DNA from: Mitsuaria sp. PDC51
GTDB taxonomy: Bacteria; Pseudomonadota; Gammaproteobacteria; Burkholderiales; Burkholderiaceae_C
Assembly (NCBI RefSeq): GCF_900113225.1
Contig: NZ_FOZE01000002.1
Span: 496,001 to 560,000 of the forward strand
DNA length: 64,000 nucleotides
Direction: 5' to 3'
Numbering within the stretch: position 1 is the stretch's first letter; each line of letters opens with the position of its first letter. Shown piece by piece: positions 18,579 through 26,851 of the stretch. The position numbers and the translations under genes were made by a program. The notes below the pieces were generated by a model, which was not told where the DNA came from, did no database searches, and was given only the letters and a program-made list of their open reading frames with translations.

Positions 18579-18836
18579 TCAGGCCTGCAGCAGCGGCTGC
18601 AGGCCGCCGCGCTGGTCCAGCGCGATCAGGTCGTCGCACCCACCGACATGGGTGTCGCCAATGAAGATCTGCGGCACCGTGCGGCGCCCCGTCAGCTGGA
18701 TCATCGAATCGCGCTGTGACGGATCCAGGTCCACCCGCACTTCCTCGATCTGATCCACGCCCCGCTGCTTGAGCAGGGACTTGGCCCGCACGCAGTACGG
18801 GCAGACCAGGGTCGTATACATCTTCACGGCGGCCAT
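18579..18836 (-). CDS. grxC: Glutaredoxin 3
   Basis: 85 residues, normal for GrxC. Reduces disulfides using glutathione. The active site CPYC is at residues 12-15 (MYTTLVCPYCVRAK), followed by the TVPQIFIGDTHVGGCDDL motif that binds glutathione. The ATG at 18836 is preferred to an upstream in-frame TTG because GGAG stands eight bases before it. It lies between the rhodanese gene and secB. Confidence 0.95.
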   Translation of the reverse strand: MAAVKMYTTLVCPYCVRAKSLLKQRGVDQIEEVRVDLDPSQRDSMIQLTGRRTVPQIFIGDTHVGGCDDLIALDQRGGLQPLLQA

Positions 18837-18908
18837 CGCCAATCTCCAAAGTCGAATCGAGCGTCCGGTGGACCGGCAAACCGGGTGCCGGCGCGGCTGC
18901 CAGGGCGA

Positions 18909-19328
18909 TCAGGCCGCGGACTTCTCGACGGGCAAACTCGCTTCGCGCCAGGCGGCCAGACCGCCCTGGACCGCGACCGCGTTCGCGTAGCCCTGTTTCT
19001 GCAGGATGCCAGCGGCGCGCTGCGCGCGTGCGCCGGTCTTGCACATCAGCACCACCGGCAGGGCCTTGTTGCTGGGCAGTTGCTTGGCCGGCAGTTCGGT
19101 GCCAGTGAGCGTCGACAGCGGCACGTTGCGGGCGCCGTTGGCATGGCCGGCCGCGTACTCGGCGGGCTCGCTGACATCGATCAGCACGCCCTTCTCGCGG
19201 TTGACCAGGCGCACCGCCTCGGCGGTCGCCACGCCGCCCGCCTTGCCGCGCAGCGAGGGCCACAGCAGCAGGCCGCCCGAGGTGAGCGCGGCCAGCACGA
19301 GATACCAGTTTTCGATCAGGAACTTCAA
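18909..19328 (-). CDS. Membrane-anchored rhodanese-like protein
   Basis: 139 residues: one N-terminal membrane helix (about 6-23, WYLVLAALTSGGLLLWP) and a rhodanese domain with the catalytic loop LMCKTGARAQRA (single Cys) and the N-terminal GVLIDVSEPAEYAAGHANGA. Rhodanese domains carry persulfide sulfur; the substrate is unknown. No ATG is available: the start is a TTG at 19328, chosen because MKFLIENWYL matches the usual N-terminus of these proteins. First gene of the rhodanese-grxC-secB-gpsA set. Confidence 0.88.
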   Translation of the reverse strand: MKFLIENWYLVLAALTSGGLLLWPSLRGKAGGVATAEAVRLVNREKGVLIDVSEPAEYAAGHANGARNVPLSTLTGTELPAKQLPSNKALPVVLMCKTGARAQRAAGILQKQGYANAVAVQGGLAAWREASLPVEKSAA

Positions 19329-19362
19329 GGCGGGGCCCGTGGGATGAATCCAAAAGCTGCGG

Positions 19363-19368
19363 ATTATA
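19363..19368 (-). promoter_or_regulatory. Perfect -10 box (TATAAT) for the rhodanese-grxC-secB unit
   Basis: TATAAT on the minus strand, 34 bases before the TTG start of the rhodanese gene, just beyond the terminator of the preceding chemoreceptor gene. No convincing -35 hexamer is present at 16-18 bases. Confidence 0.5.
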
Positions 19369-19373
19369 GGAAG

Positions 19374-19398
19374 GCCGGGGGCCGCGGCGGCCCCCGGC
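19374..19398 (-). terminator. Terminator hairpin after the chemoreceptor gene
   Basis: Ten-base-pair stem GCCGGGGGCC/GGCCCCCGGC with a five-base loop, starting three bases after the chemoreceptor stop. The downstream tail is only moderately T-rich (CTTCCTATAAT) and contains the -10 box of the next unit. Confidence 0.7.
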
Positions 19399-19400
19399 GC

Positions 19401-20915
19401 TCAGGCCAGCTTGAAGGTCGAGACTGCCGACTGCAGCGCCCGCGCCTGCTGTTCCAGGCTGTTGGCCGCCGCGGCCGCCTGCTCCACCAGCGCCGCGTTC
19501 TGCTGCGTCATCTGGTCCAGCTGCACCACCGACTCGTTGACATGGCCGATGCCCTGACTCTGCTCGGCGGACGCCGCGGTGATCTCGCTGATGATGTCCG
19601 AGACCCGCTGCACGCTGGCCACGATCTCCTCCATCGTCGCGCCGGCGTCCTGCACCAGGCGCGAGCCCGACTCGACCCGCGCCACACTCGCGCCGATCAG
19701 GGTCTTGATCTCGCGCGCGGCTTCCGCGCTGCGCTGGGCCAGCGAGCGCACCTCGCCGGCCACCACCGCGAAACCGCGCCCCTGCTCGCCGGCGCGCGCG
19801 GCCTCGACCGCGGCGTTCAGCGCCAGGATGTTGGTCTGGAAGGCGATGCCGTCGATGACGCCGATGATGTCGCCGATCTTGCGCGAGCTCGCGCTGATCT
19901 CGTCCATCGTCGAGACCACCTGGCCCACCACCTCGCCGCCCTTCTTCGCGACGGTGGCGGCGCTGCCCGCGAGCTGGTTGGCCTGGCTGGCCGCGTCGGC
20001 GCTCTGGCGCACGGTCTCGGTCAGCTGCTGCATGTTGGAGGCCGTCTGCTCCAGCGAGCCGGCCTGCTTCTCGGTGCGCACCGACAGGTCCTGGTTGCCG
20101 GCCGCGATCTCGCGCGAGGCCACCGTCATCGAGTCGGTGCCGCTGCGCACGTCGCTCACGATCGCCGACAGGCCCTGCGACATGTCACGCACCGCCCCCA
20201 GCAGGCTGGACTCGGCGCCCGGTGCCACCACGATGGTTTGCGACAGGTCGCCGCCGGCCATCTGGCGCATCACGTCGCGGGCATATTCGGGCTCGCCGCC
20301 GAGCTGGCGCCACACGCTGGCGATCAGCAGCCACGATCCCGCGCCCAGGCAGACGACCACGATCAGGCCGCTCAGCACCGTCGCCCACAGGCCCGAGCCG
20401 ACGCCCTGCTCCGCGCGCGCCAGCGTGCCGTCGAAGGTGGTCCTGGCATCGGCGCGGGCGTCGCCCAGCGTCTGCTCCAGCGCCTTCTGCGCGGCCTGCA
20501 TCTTGGGAATGGCGCCCGCCTGGTCGCCCTGCTTGATGCCGAGGAACAGCTGCGCGGTCTCGACCGAGGCGGCGTAGTAGGCCTCGAAGCCGCTCTCCAG
20601 CCGGGCGCCGGCATCGGCGCGCCCCGGGATGGCCTTGATCGAGGCGATCACCTTGCGCATCGCGGTGGCGCGCTCGGCGGCCTCGTCCAGGCGCTTCTTC
20701 TCGCCCTCGGCGACCGCGGACTGGATCGTCCCGCCCAGCGCCTCGAGCTGCGCGGCCACCTGGTTGGTGGCCACCAGATACGGATAGTCGGCCTCGCCCA
20801 GCGCGTGGATGGCGCCCGAGGTCCGCGACGAAAAGAACAGCACCACCGCGATGCCCACCGCGAAGACGATCGCCGCCAGCACCGGCAGCATCGCGATACG
20901 GGTCTTCAAGTTCAT
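19401..20915 (-). CDS. Methyl-accepting chemotaxis protein
   Basis: 504 residues. Transmembrane chemoreceptor: helix 1 (about 8-30), a periplasmic four-helix-type ligand domain, helix 2 (about 190-212), HAMP (starting WRQLGGEPEYARDVMRQMAGGD) and a signalling domain with the hairpin tip EAARAGEQGRGFAVVAGEVR. The CheR-binding pentapeptide is absent; it ends STFKLA. The gene follows a phosphate-binding-like protein and a porin on the same strand, so it may sense a related solute. ATG at 20915 chosen; upstream frame has no membrane-protein character. Confidence 0.93.
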   Translation of the reverse strand: MNLKTRIAMLPVLAAIVFAVGIAVVLFFSSRTSGAIHALGEADYPYLVATNQVAAQLEALGGTIQSAVAEGEKKRLDEAAERATAMRKVIASIKAIPGRADAGARLESGFEAYYAASVETAQLFLGIKQGDQAGAIPKMQAAQKALEQTLGDARADARTTFDGTLARAEQGVGSGLWATVLSGLIVVVCLGAGSWLLIASVWRQLGGEPEYARDVMRQMAGGDLSQTIVVAPGAESSLLGAVRDMSQGLSAIVSDVRSGTDSMTVASREIAAGNQDLSVRTEKQAGSLEQTASNMQQLTETVRQSADAASQANQLAGSAATVAKKGGEVVGQVVSTMDEISASSRKIGDIIGVIDGIAFQTNILALNAAVEAARAGEQGRGFAVVAGEVRSLAQRSAEAAREIKTLIGASVARVESGSRLVQDAGATMEEIVASVQRVSDIISEITAASAEQSQGIGHVNESVVQLDQMTQQNAALVEQAAAAANSLEQQARALQSAVSTFKLA

Positions 20916-20993
20916 GCCTGACTCCAATTCATCCTGTGTCTCCAACGACCTCCCCGGGTCGATGGCGCCCCACCCTCCCACGACGGCGAGGCG

Positions 20994-21017
20994 GGCGGGC
21001 GGCCGGAGCCGCCCGCC
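20994..21017 (-). terminator. GC-rich hairpin after the phosphate-binding-like gene
   Basis: Ten-base-pair stem GGCGGGCGGC/GCCGCCCGCC with a four-base loop, seven bases after the stop codon. No T-run follows, so it could act as a Rho-assisted or 3'-stabilising structure. Confidence 0.5.
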
Positions 21018-21024
21018 GCCGGCG

Positions 21025-21453
21025 TCAATCGACGCTCAGCACCACCTTCACCGAGCCGTCGACGGCCGACTTCTCGATGTAGCCGATCGCATCGGCATTG
21101 GCCGCGACGAACTTCTTCACGTCGGCCGAGCTGCCCAGCTCCTTGGGCGGCGTGCCCTTGCCCGAGAACACCAGGCGCGACCAGGCGGCCTTCACCTGGG
21201 CCGAGGACTTGCCGGTGGCCTTCGAATAGAAGTGCTCGCGCGCCGCGGCGCTTTCCGGCAAATCGACGGCCTGGGCGGCGCCGCCGCTGGGCAGCTGGTT
21301 GGACTTGCCCAGGAAGATGCTCGCGACCTGGTCGGCGCTCATCGAGGCGACCGGGCTCTTCGGATTGACCACGACGGCGACCTGCGCCTGCGCGGCCACG
21401 GCGGCGACCAGCATCGCGGCGCCGATGAGGGGCTTGATCATGTTGAACTGCAT
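21025..21453 (-). CDS. Small PstS-like phosphate ABC transporter substrate-binding protein
   Basis: 142 residues with a signal peptide (about 1-23, ending AAVAAQA). The mature part resembles a truncated PstS: VVVNPKSPVASMSADQVASIFLGKSN and IGYIEKSAVDGSVKVVL. At half the length of true PstS it lacks a full second lobe. Such short proteins often sit next to a porin in Burkholderiales; whether they bind phosphate is not known. Start at 21453; an ATG at 21441 is an alternative. The porin stop is 17 bases upstream. Confidence 0.8.
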   Translation of the reverse strand: MQFNMIKPLIGAAMLVAAVAAQAQVAVVVNPKSPVASMSADQVASIFLGKSNQLPSGGAAQAVDLPESAAAREHFYSKATGKSSAQVKAAWSRLVFSGKGTPPKELGSSADVKKFVAANADAIGYIEKSAVDGSVKVVLSVD

Positions 21454-21470
21454 GAGGGTCTGTGCTCCGC

Positions 21471-22679
21471 TCAGAACACGAAGTCGACGGCGACGCTGTA
21501 GACGCCGACGCGCTCGTTGTTGAAGCCCGGCTGGACGTTGTAGAACTGGCCGGCGCCGGTGGTCTTGATGCTGTCGTACTGGGCCTTCACCGCGACGTTG
21601 CGCCAGGCATCCCAGCGCACGCCGACGGCGATGGTCTTCTGCGGCGTGCTCTGCGCGGCGGTGACCGCGTCGACGACGGCACGCAGCGGCAGGCCACCCA
21701 CGACCACCGTGCCCGGGATCGTGTTGTTGACGTTGCTGCTGTCGGTCTTCTGCTGCGACAGCGTCGCGTACGGCGTGAACTTGCCGACGCGGTAGCCGAC
21801 CGTCGTGTACCAGCCGGTGGTGTCCGGCACGAAGGAATCGTTGCGGCGCTTGGTGTACTCGGCGGCGACGACCCACTGGCCTTCGTCATAGCTCAGGCCC
21901 ACGCCGGAGAAGCTCGCATCCTTGTCGGTCGGGTCGATCTCGTTGCCGACCGAGGCGAACGGCGTCTGGCGCAGCGCGCCGACCAGCGAGCTCACCGTGG
22001 TGCTGTGCGCGGTCAGCTTGCCCTGCGCATGGCCCACGCGCAGGTTCAGGCCGTCGGCCAGCTCGACGGTGGCGTTCACGCCGACCATCTTCTTGAGCTC
22101 GAGCTTGGTCTGGCGCACGTAGGACGAGCTTTCGCCGCCGAAGACCTGCAGCGAGACGCTCTTGCCGGCGACCTGGGTGCTCCAGTTGACGTCGACGCCG
22201 TCGAAGTGGCTCACCGGCACCTGGCCGTAGACGTCGATCGGCGGACGCAGCCAGGTGTTGGCATAACCGACGTCGCGGAAGTCGGACACCGCGAAGAACG
22301 GCGCGCCCATGCGGCCGGCGCGGATCGCCAGGCCCGGCGTGGCCTGCCACTTGGCGAAGGCCCACTCGACCTGCGGCGTCCAGTCGCCCTTGCCGGTCTG
22401 CTTGGTCAGCACCTGCGCGGTCGCGGAAAACTGCGCATTGAACTTGGCCGTGCCCTGCAGGCCCAGCTTCGAATCGACTTCGCCGCTCAGCGACTTGTCG
22501 GCGCCATGGACCTGGCCCGGGATGACGTACTCGGCGCCATTCCTGGTCGTGCCCGTCAGGCCGACCGTGCCGAAGCCGGAGAACGAGAACATCGATTCCG
22601 ACTGGCCCTGCGCCTGCGCGCCAAATGCCAGCAGCGCCAGCGCCACCGGCGCCAGTCGCAAGCTCTTCACCACCATCAT
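21471..22679 (-). CDS. Outer-membrane porin
   Basis: 402 residues: signal peptide (ending FGAQAQ) and a beta-barrel pattern of alternating residues, ending in the C-terminal aromatic signature VYSVAVDFVF needed for outer-membrane insertion. The start at 22679 is preceded by AGGAG eight bases upstream. Segments such as FAKWQATPGLAIRAGRMGAP and WEEAVE-like turns common to phosphate-type porins are partly visible (first only). It leads a porin / PstS-like / chemoreceptor group on the minus strand. Substrate unknown. Confidence 0.88.
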   Translation of the reverse strand: MMVVKSLRLAPVALALLAFGAQAQGQSESMFSFSGFGTVGLTGTTRNGAEYVIPGQVHGADKSLSGEVDSKLGLQGTAKFNAQFSATAQVLTKQTGKGDWTPQVEWAFAKWQATPGLAIRAGRMGAPFFAVSDFRDVGYANTWLRPPIDVYGQVPVSHFDGVDVNWSTQVAGKSVSLQVFGGESSSYVRQTKLELKKMVGVNATVELADGLNLRVGHAQGKLTAHSTTVSSLVGALRQTPFASVGNEIDPTDKDASFSGVGLSYDEGQWVVAAEYTKRRNDSFVPDTTGWYTTVGYRVGKFTPYATLSQQKTDSSNVNNTIPGTVVVGGLPLRAVVDAVTAAQSTPQKTIAVGVRWDAWRNVAVKAQYDSIKTTGAGQFYNVQPGFNNERVGVYSVAVDFVF

Positions 22680-22885
22680 TGCAAGTACTCCTGTACAGCG
22701 TGAATGCCCAACGTGGGCGTGTTCTTTTTTCGAACCAAACTTGGGCGCCCGATACGCCTTTCGCCCGGTGCGAAAGCAGTTGTCGGCGCTCCGGAAGGCT
22801 TCTTGAGACGGGGGCCCTGGAGGGCTGCCTCTAGAATCCGCCGGGCCTGCCGGAACCCGGCCAAACCTCACGAAACCCAAGACCC
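22680..22885. promoter_or_regulatory. Divergent intergenic region porin / gpmA
   Basis: About 205 bases holding the promoters of both genes. A -10-like TAGAAT (22832-22837, plus strand) precedes gpmA; no matching -35 is clear. No gene is supported here. Confidence 0.35.
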
Positions 22886-23629
22886 ATGTACAAGCTCGTG
22901 CTGATTCGCCATGGCGAATCGACCTGGAATCTCGAGAACCGCTTCACCGGCTGGACCGACGTGGATCTGACGCCCACCGGGGTGGAGCAGGCCAAGCAGG
23001 CGGGCCGTCTGCTGAAGGAAGCGGGCGTCGACTTCGACGTGGCCCACACCTCCGTGCTCAAGCGCGCCATCTGGACCCTGTGGCATTGCCTGGACCAGAT
23101 GGACCGCCAGTGGCTGCCGGTGCGGCACAGCTGGCGCCTGAACGAACGCCATTACGGCAGCCTTCAGGGGCTGAACAAGGCGGACATGGCCAAGCAGTAC
23201 GGCGACGAGCAGGTGCTGGTCTGGCGCCGCAGCTATGACACCCCGCCGCCGGCGCTGGAAGCCTCGGACCCGCGCAGCGAGCGCGGCGACATCCGCTATG
23301 CCGGCCTGCAGCCGTCGGACATTCCGCTGACCGAGTGCCTCAAGGACACCGTGGCCCGCGTGCTGCCCTACTGGAACGAACAGATCGCACCCGCCATTCT
23401 GTCGGGCCAGCGCGTGCTGATCGCGGCCCACGGCAACTCGATCCGGGCCCTCGTGAAGTATTTGGACGGCATCGCCGACGAAGACATCGTTGGCGTGAAT
23501 ATTCCCAACGGCATCCCGCTGGTGTACGAGCTGGACAAGGACCTGAAGCCCATCAAGAGCTATTACCTCGGCGACGCCGAGGCTGCGGCCAAGGCGGCCG
23601 CGGCGGTGGCCAACCAGGGCAAGGCCTGA
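22886..23629 (+). CDS. gpmA: 2,3-bisphosphoglycerate-dependent phosphoglycerate mutase
   Basis: Glycolytic enzyme interconverting 3- and 2-phosphoglycerate. 247 residues, normal. The phosphohistidine motif [10 protein letters not shown] is at the N-terminus (RHGE), and the second histidine is in [30 protein letters not shown] is also diagnostic. The C-terminus ends in an Ala/Lys-rich tail. Stands alone between the porin and the convergent PRPP-synthetase-like gene. Confidence 0.97.
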   Translation: MYKLVLIRHGESTWNLENRFTGWTDVDLTPTGVEQAKQAGRLLKEAGVDFDVAHTSVLKRAIWTLWHCLDQMDRQWLPVRHSWRLNERHYGSLQGLNKADMAKQYGDEQVLVWRRSYDTPPPALEASDPRSERGDIRYAGLQPSDIPLTECLKDTVARVLPYWNEQIAPAILSGQRVLIAAHGNSIRALVKYLDGIADEDIVGVNIPNGIPLVYELDKDLKPIKSYYLGDAEAAAKAAAAVANQGKA

Positions 23630-23657
23630 AGCTCCAGGCCTGACGTCTCGGCCTGAT

Positions 23658-23677
23658 GCCGCCGGCCGCCCGGCGGC
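23658..23677. terminator. Hairpin between gpmA and the PRPP-synthetase homologue
   Basis: Eight-base-pair stem GCCGCCGG/CCGGCGGC with a four-base loop, followed by CTCTATTT on the plus strand, between two convergent genes. Confidence 0.6.
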
Positions 23678-23680
23678 CCT

Positions 23681-24553
23681 CTATTTGCGGCGCAGCGCGG
23701 TCGCGAGCAGCTCCGCGATGCAGACCGCGTTGGTCTCGTGCGGGACCGCGTTGCTGCTCCAGATGTGACGCACGCCGGCCGCGCGCAGTGCCGGCAAAGC
23801 ATCGCCGTTGAACAGCGCATGCGTCACGGCGACATCCACGCTGGCCGCGCCGCGCTCGAGCGCCTCGCGCGCCGCGCCGATCAGCGTCCGGCCGGTCGAG
23901 GCCATGTCGTCCAGCAGCACGACCGAGCGTGCGCGCACATCCAGTTCGGGAAACGCCAGCTGCACCTGCGTGTCGCCGAAGCGCACCTTGCGGCCGATCG
24001 CATGCTCGAGCTTGCCGGCACGCGCCGCCTCGGCGACCCACTGCCCCGACTCCTCATCCGGTCCGACCAGCACCGCGCCCGGCACCTGCACGGCGATGAA
24101 GCGCCCGAGCTGCGCCGCCGCCGACAGCGCAACGCCACGCCCGCGTGGCATCACCTCATCCAGGCTGGCGATCCGGTGCAGGTGCGGGTCGACAGTCACC
24201 ACGCGGTCAAACTGCGTCGACAGCAGCGCCGCGATGTGACGCTGGCTGACCGCCTCGCCCGGCGTGAACTCCATGTCCTGCCGCATGTAGGCCAGATAAG
24301 GCGCGACCAGCATCAGATGCCGCACGCCCCAGCCCCGCGCGGCCGGCGCGGCGATCAGCAGCTCGACCAGACGGTCGTTGGGCTGATGCTGCATCCCGCG
24401 CAGCACGATGACGTCACTCGGCAACGGCTTGGGCAGCACCACCCGCGTCTCCCCATCCGGGAAACGATGTCGCGTGATGACCCCCATCGGGCGGCCCAAC
24501 TCCCTGGCCAGCCGCGTGGCCAGGTCCTGTTCGTCGTCGAAGCACAGCAGCAT
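23681..24553 (-). CDS. Ribose-phosphate pyrophosphokinase-like protein
   Basis: 290 residues, shorter than housekeeping PRPP synthetase (about 315). Both phosphoribosyltransferase-type subdomains are visible: LVAPYLAYMRQDMEF with the flexible-loop region, VTVDPHLHRIASLDEV, and the PRPP loop VVLLDDMASTGRTLIGAA. Expected to make PRPP from ribose-5-phosphate and ATP. Proteins of this divergent type in pseudomonads and Burkholderiales are often next to a thymidine phosphorylase gene; none is here. It is unlikely to be the essential copy. Confidence 0.82.
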   Translation of the reverse strand: MLLCFDDEQDLATRLARELGRPMGVITRHRFPDGETRVVLPKPLPSDVIVLRGMQHQPNDRLVELLIAAPAARGWGVRHLMLVAPYLAYMRQDMEFTPGEAVSQRHIAALLSTQFDRVVTVDPHLHRIASLDEVMPRGRGVALSAAAQLGRFIAVQVPGAVLVGPDEESGQWVAEAARAGKLEHAIGRKVRFGDTQVQLAFPELDVRARSVVLLDDMASTGRTLIGAAREALERGAASVDVAVTHALFNGDALPALRAAGVRHIWSSNAVPHETNAVCIAELLATALRRK

Positions 24554-24785
24554 CGGCGGATCCTCGCATCAAACCGCGCCCGGAGGGCATGCGGCATTCC
24601 CGCTGATGGGCGATTGGAGGTGCCGGCGATGGGGCGGGAGCAGGCGCTCCTTGGCGCGGCTGGGGGCTGAAGCTGGGGGTGAGGCCGACTACCTGCCATC
24701 TCCAGCGCGCTTGGCCGCCAAGGCGTGGGGCCTTGGCGTCAAGCGCCAAAACCCCACGCCTTGCCGTCCCCGAACGACCCAGGAC
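24554..24785. repeat. Intergenic region with a large two-part inverted repeat
   Basis: 232 bases between plsC and the PRPP-synthetase-like gene with no supported gene. It holds a perfect 12-base-pair stem CAAGGCGTGGGG (24719-24730) / CCCCACGCCTTG (24752-24763) enclosing a second stem TTGGCG (24733-24738) / CGCCAA (24744-24749) with a five-base loop. It starts about 22 bases after the plsC stop and has no T-run. Confidence 0.75.
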
Positions 24786-25523
24786 TCAGGGCCTGGGGAG
24801 TGCGGTTGAGATCGTTTCGGCCAGAGCTTCAGCGAGGTGGCGGCGGTCGAGGCCTTCCGTCGGCATCGCGGGCAGTGAGCGGACTTCGACCGCCAGGTCC
24901 TTGGCGGTCAGGATGCGCCACAGGCTTTCCATCAAGGTCATCTGGCCGATGTATTGCGCGGCCTCGCTGTAGGGCCGGCCCGGCTGGTGCCAGCGCAGCA
25001 CCACCGGCTGCAACGGAGTGTGCGTGCTGATCGCTGCCTGCAACAGGTTGCCGTGCAGCGGCAGCAGGGGGTAGCCCGGGCCCGTCGTGCCCTCGGGGAA
25101 CACCGCCACCGTCTCGCCGGCGGCCAGCGCCTCGGCCGTCTTGTGCACGACGCGCAGCGCGTCGCGCTTGCTGGCGCGCTCGATGTAGAGCGTGCCGACC
25201 GCCGTCGCCAGCGATCCCACCAGCGGCCAGGTCGCGATGTCCGCCTTGGAGACGAAGCGCGCCTCCGGCATCACCGCGTGCATCGCCGCGATGTCCAGCC
25301 ACGAGATGTGATTCGCGGTGATCAGGCGCGGCGCCGGCGCCTGCGGGCCCGGCGACTCCAGCCGCACCCCCAGCACCCGCAGCAATTTGCCCGACCACCA
25401 GCCGACATAACGCTGCTTCGTCGACGTGTCGAAACCGGACCAGCGCACCTGCACGAGGAAGACCCCGTGCGCGATGTGCGCCAGCATCCGCAGCGCCCGC
25501 CAGACGCCGACCAGGGCACGCAT
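24786..25523 (-). CDS. plsC: 1-acyl-sn-glycerol-3-phosphate acyltransferase
   Basis: 245 residues. Inner-membrane enzyme that acylates lysophosphatidate to phosphatidate. Acyltransferase motifs in order: NHISWLD (H-x4-D), the second block VGTLYIERASKRDALR, FPEGTTGPGYPLLPLHGNLL (EGT) and a downstream PLQPVVLRW. An N-terminal amphipathic or membrane segment precedes them. Its ATG overlaps the stop of pyrX by one base (TGATG), so it is the last gene of the algH-ruvX-pyrR-pyrB-pyrX-plsC unit. Confidence 0.93.
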   Translation of the reverse strand: MRALVGVWRALRMLAHIAHGVFLVQVRWSGFDTSTKQRYVGWWSGKLLRVLGVRLESPGPQAPAPRLITANHISWLDIAAMHAVMPEARFVSKADIATWPLVGSLATAVGTLYIERASKRDALRVVHKTAEALAAGETVAVFPEGTTGPGYPLLPLHGNLLQAAISTHTPLQPVVLRWHQPGRPYSEAAQYIGQMTLMESLWRILTAKDLAVEVRSLPAMPTEGLDRRHLAEALAETISTALPRP

Positions 25524-26851
25524 CAGGCCGTCCGCTCGACGTCGGTGACCAGCGATTCGTAGGCGACCGTGCCGGCCACCAGCGTGTAGCGCACGCGGCC
25601 CGGCAGCTCGAAGCCGGTGATGTCGAAGGAGAACGGGGTGTGCTTGCCCTGGCTGACCAGCCGCTCCGGCGTGACCGCGCCGCTGGCCTCGGCGTCGAAG
25701 ACGACGACGTCGCCCACACCGCCCTCGACCAGCCGGCCAGCGCTTGCCGCCAGCGAGCCCAGCGCGCCGCCCAGGACCTTGACCGGACGGCCGGTGATGG
25801 TGTCGAGCGTCCGCGCCAGCGAGAGGCCCTCGTCCTGGCCCCAGCGCAGCGCCAGGCTGAGCAGCAGTTCCAGGCCGGTGGCGCCGGGTGTGGCCTCGGC
25901 GAAGGGCAAGGTCTTTTCGTCGGCGGCGACCGGGTTGTGGTCGCTGACCAGCGCGTCGATCGTGCCGTCGGCCAGCGCGGCGCGCAGCGCGGCGCGGTCG
26001 CGCTGCTGGCGCAGCGGCGGGGTGAGCCGCATGGAGGGGTTGAAGTAGCCGATGTCGACGTCGCTCAGGTGCAGCGAGTTGATGGAGACGTCCGCCGTGA
26101 CCGGCAGGCCGTCGCGCTTGGCCTGGCGCAGCAGCTCGACGCCGGCGGCGCTGCTCAGGCGGCACAGGTGGACGCGGCAGCCGGTCACGCGGACCAGCTC
26201 GAGGATGGTGTGCAGCGCGATGGTCTCGGCCGCGACGGGCTCGCCCGACAAGCCCAGGCGCGTCGCGACCGGGCCGCTGGCGGCGACGCCGCCGCTCAGC
26301 CACGGATCCTGCGGATGCAACCACAGCGTGTAGCCGAAGCTGGCGGCGTACTGCATGGCCCGCTGGACGGTGAGCGTGTTGCGGATCGGGCGGTAGGCCT
26401 GCGAGAAGCCGACGCAGCCGGACTCGGTGAGCTCGGCCATCTCGGTCAGCGCCTCGCCGTCCAGGCCGCGGGTGAGCGCGCCCAGCGGGAAGAGGCGGCA
26501 GCGGCTGAGCTTGCGGGCGCGGAACTTGAGCATGTCCACCAGGCCCGGCTCGTCCAGCGCCGGGTCGGTGTCGGGCGGGCAGACGAGGCTGGTGACGCCG
26601 CCGGCGGCCGCGGCGGCGAGCTCGCTCTCGAGCATGCCTTCATGCTCGTGGCCGGGCTCGCGCAGCCGCGCGGCCAGGTCCACCAGGCCCGGTGCGACGA
26701 CCAGGCCGTCGGCATCGATGACACGGTCCGCGCTGAAGTCGCCGATCTGGCCCAGGCCGACGATGCGGCCCGACGCGATCGCGAGGTCGCCGCGCTGGTC
26801 CAGGCCCGAGGCGGGGTCGAGCAGGCGGCCGTTCTGGATGAGGATCTTCAT
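25523..26851 (-). CDS. pyrX: Dihydroorotase-like protein lacking metal-ligand histidines (PyrX/PyrC')
   Basis: 442 residues with the amidohydrolase fold of dihydroorotase. In active enzymes the first strand ends DxHxHxRE; here the sequence is [10 protein letters not shown] (residues 58-67), so both histidines are replaced (Ala60, Arg62). Later blocks ([16 protein letters not shown]) are partly kept. This matches the non-catalytic PyrC' of the pseudomonad/Burkholderia type that binds aspartate transcarbamoylase and stabilises its dodecamer. It overlaps pyrB by four bases, which favours that partnership. An active dihydroorotase should exist elsewhere in the genome. Confidence 0.9.
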   Translation of the reverse strand: MKILIQNGRLLDPASGLDQRGDLAIASGRIVGLGQIGDFSADRVIDADGLVVAPGLVDLAARLREPGHEHEGMLESELAAAAAGGVTSLVCPPDTDPALDEPGLVDMLKFRARKLSRCRLFPLGALTRGLDGEALTEMAELTESGCVGFSQAYRPIRNTLTVQRAMQYAASFGYTLWLHPQDPWLSGGVAASGPVATRLGLSGEPVAAETIALHTILELVRVTGCRVHLCRLSSAAGVELLRQAKRDGLPVTADVSINSLHLSDVDIGYFNPSMRLTPPLRQQRDRAALRAALADGTIDALVSDHNPVAADEKTLPFAEATPGATGLELLLSLALRWGQDEGLSLARTLDTITGRPVKVLGGALGSLAASAGRLVEGGVGDVVVFDAEASGAVTPERLVSQGKHTPFSFDITGFELPGRVRYTLVAGTVAYESLVTDVERTA

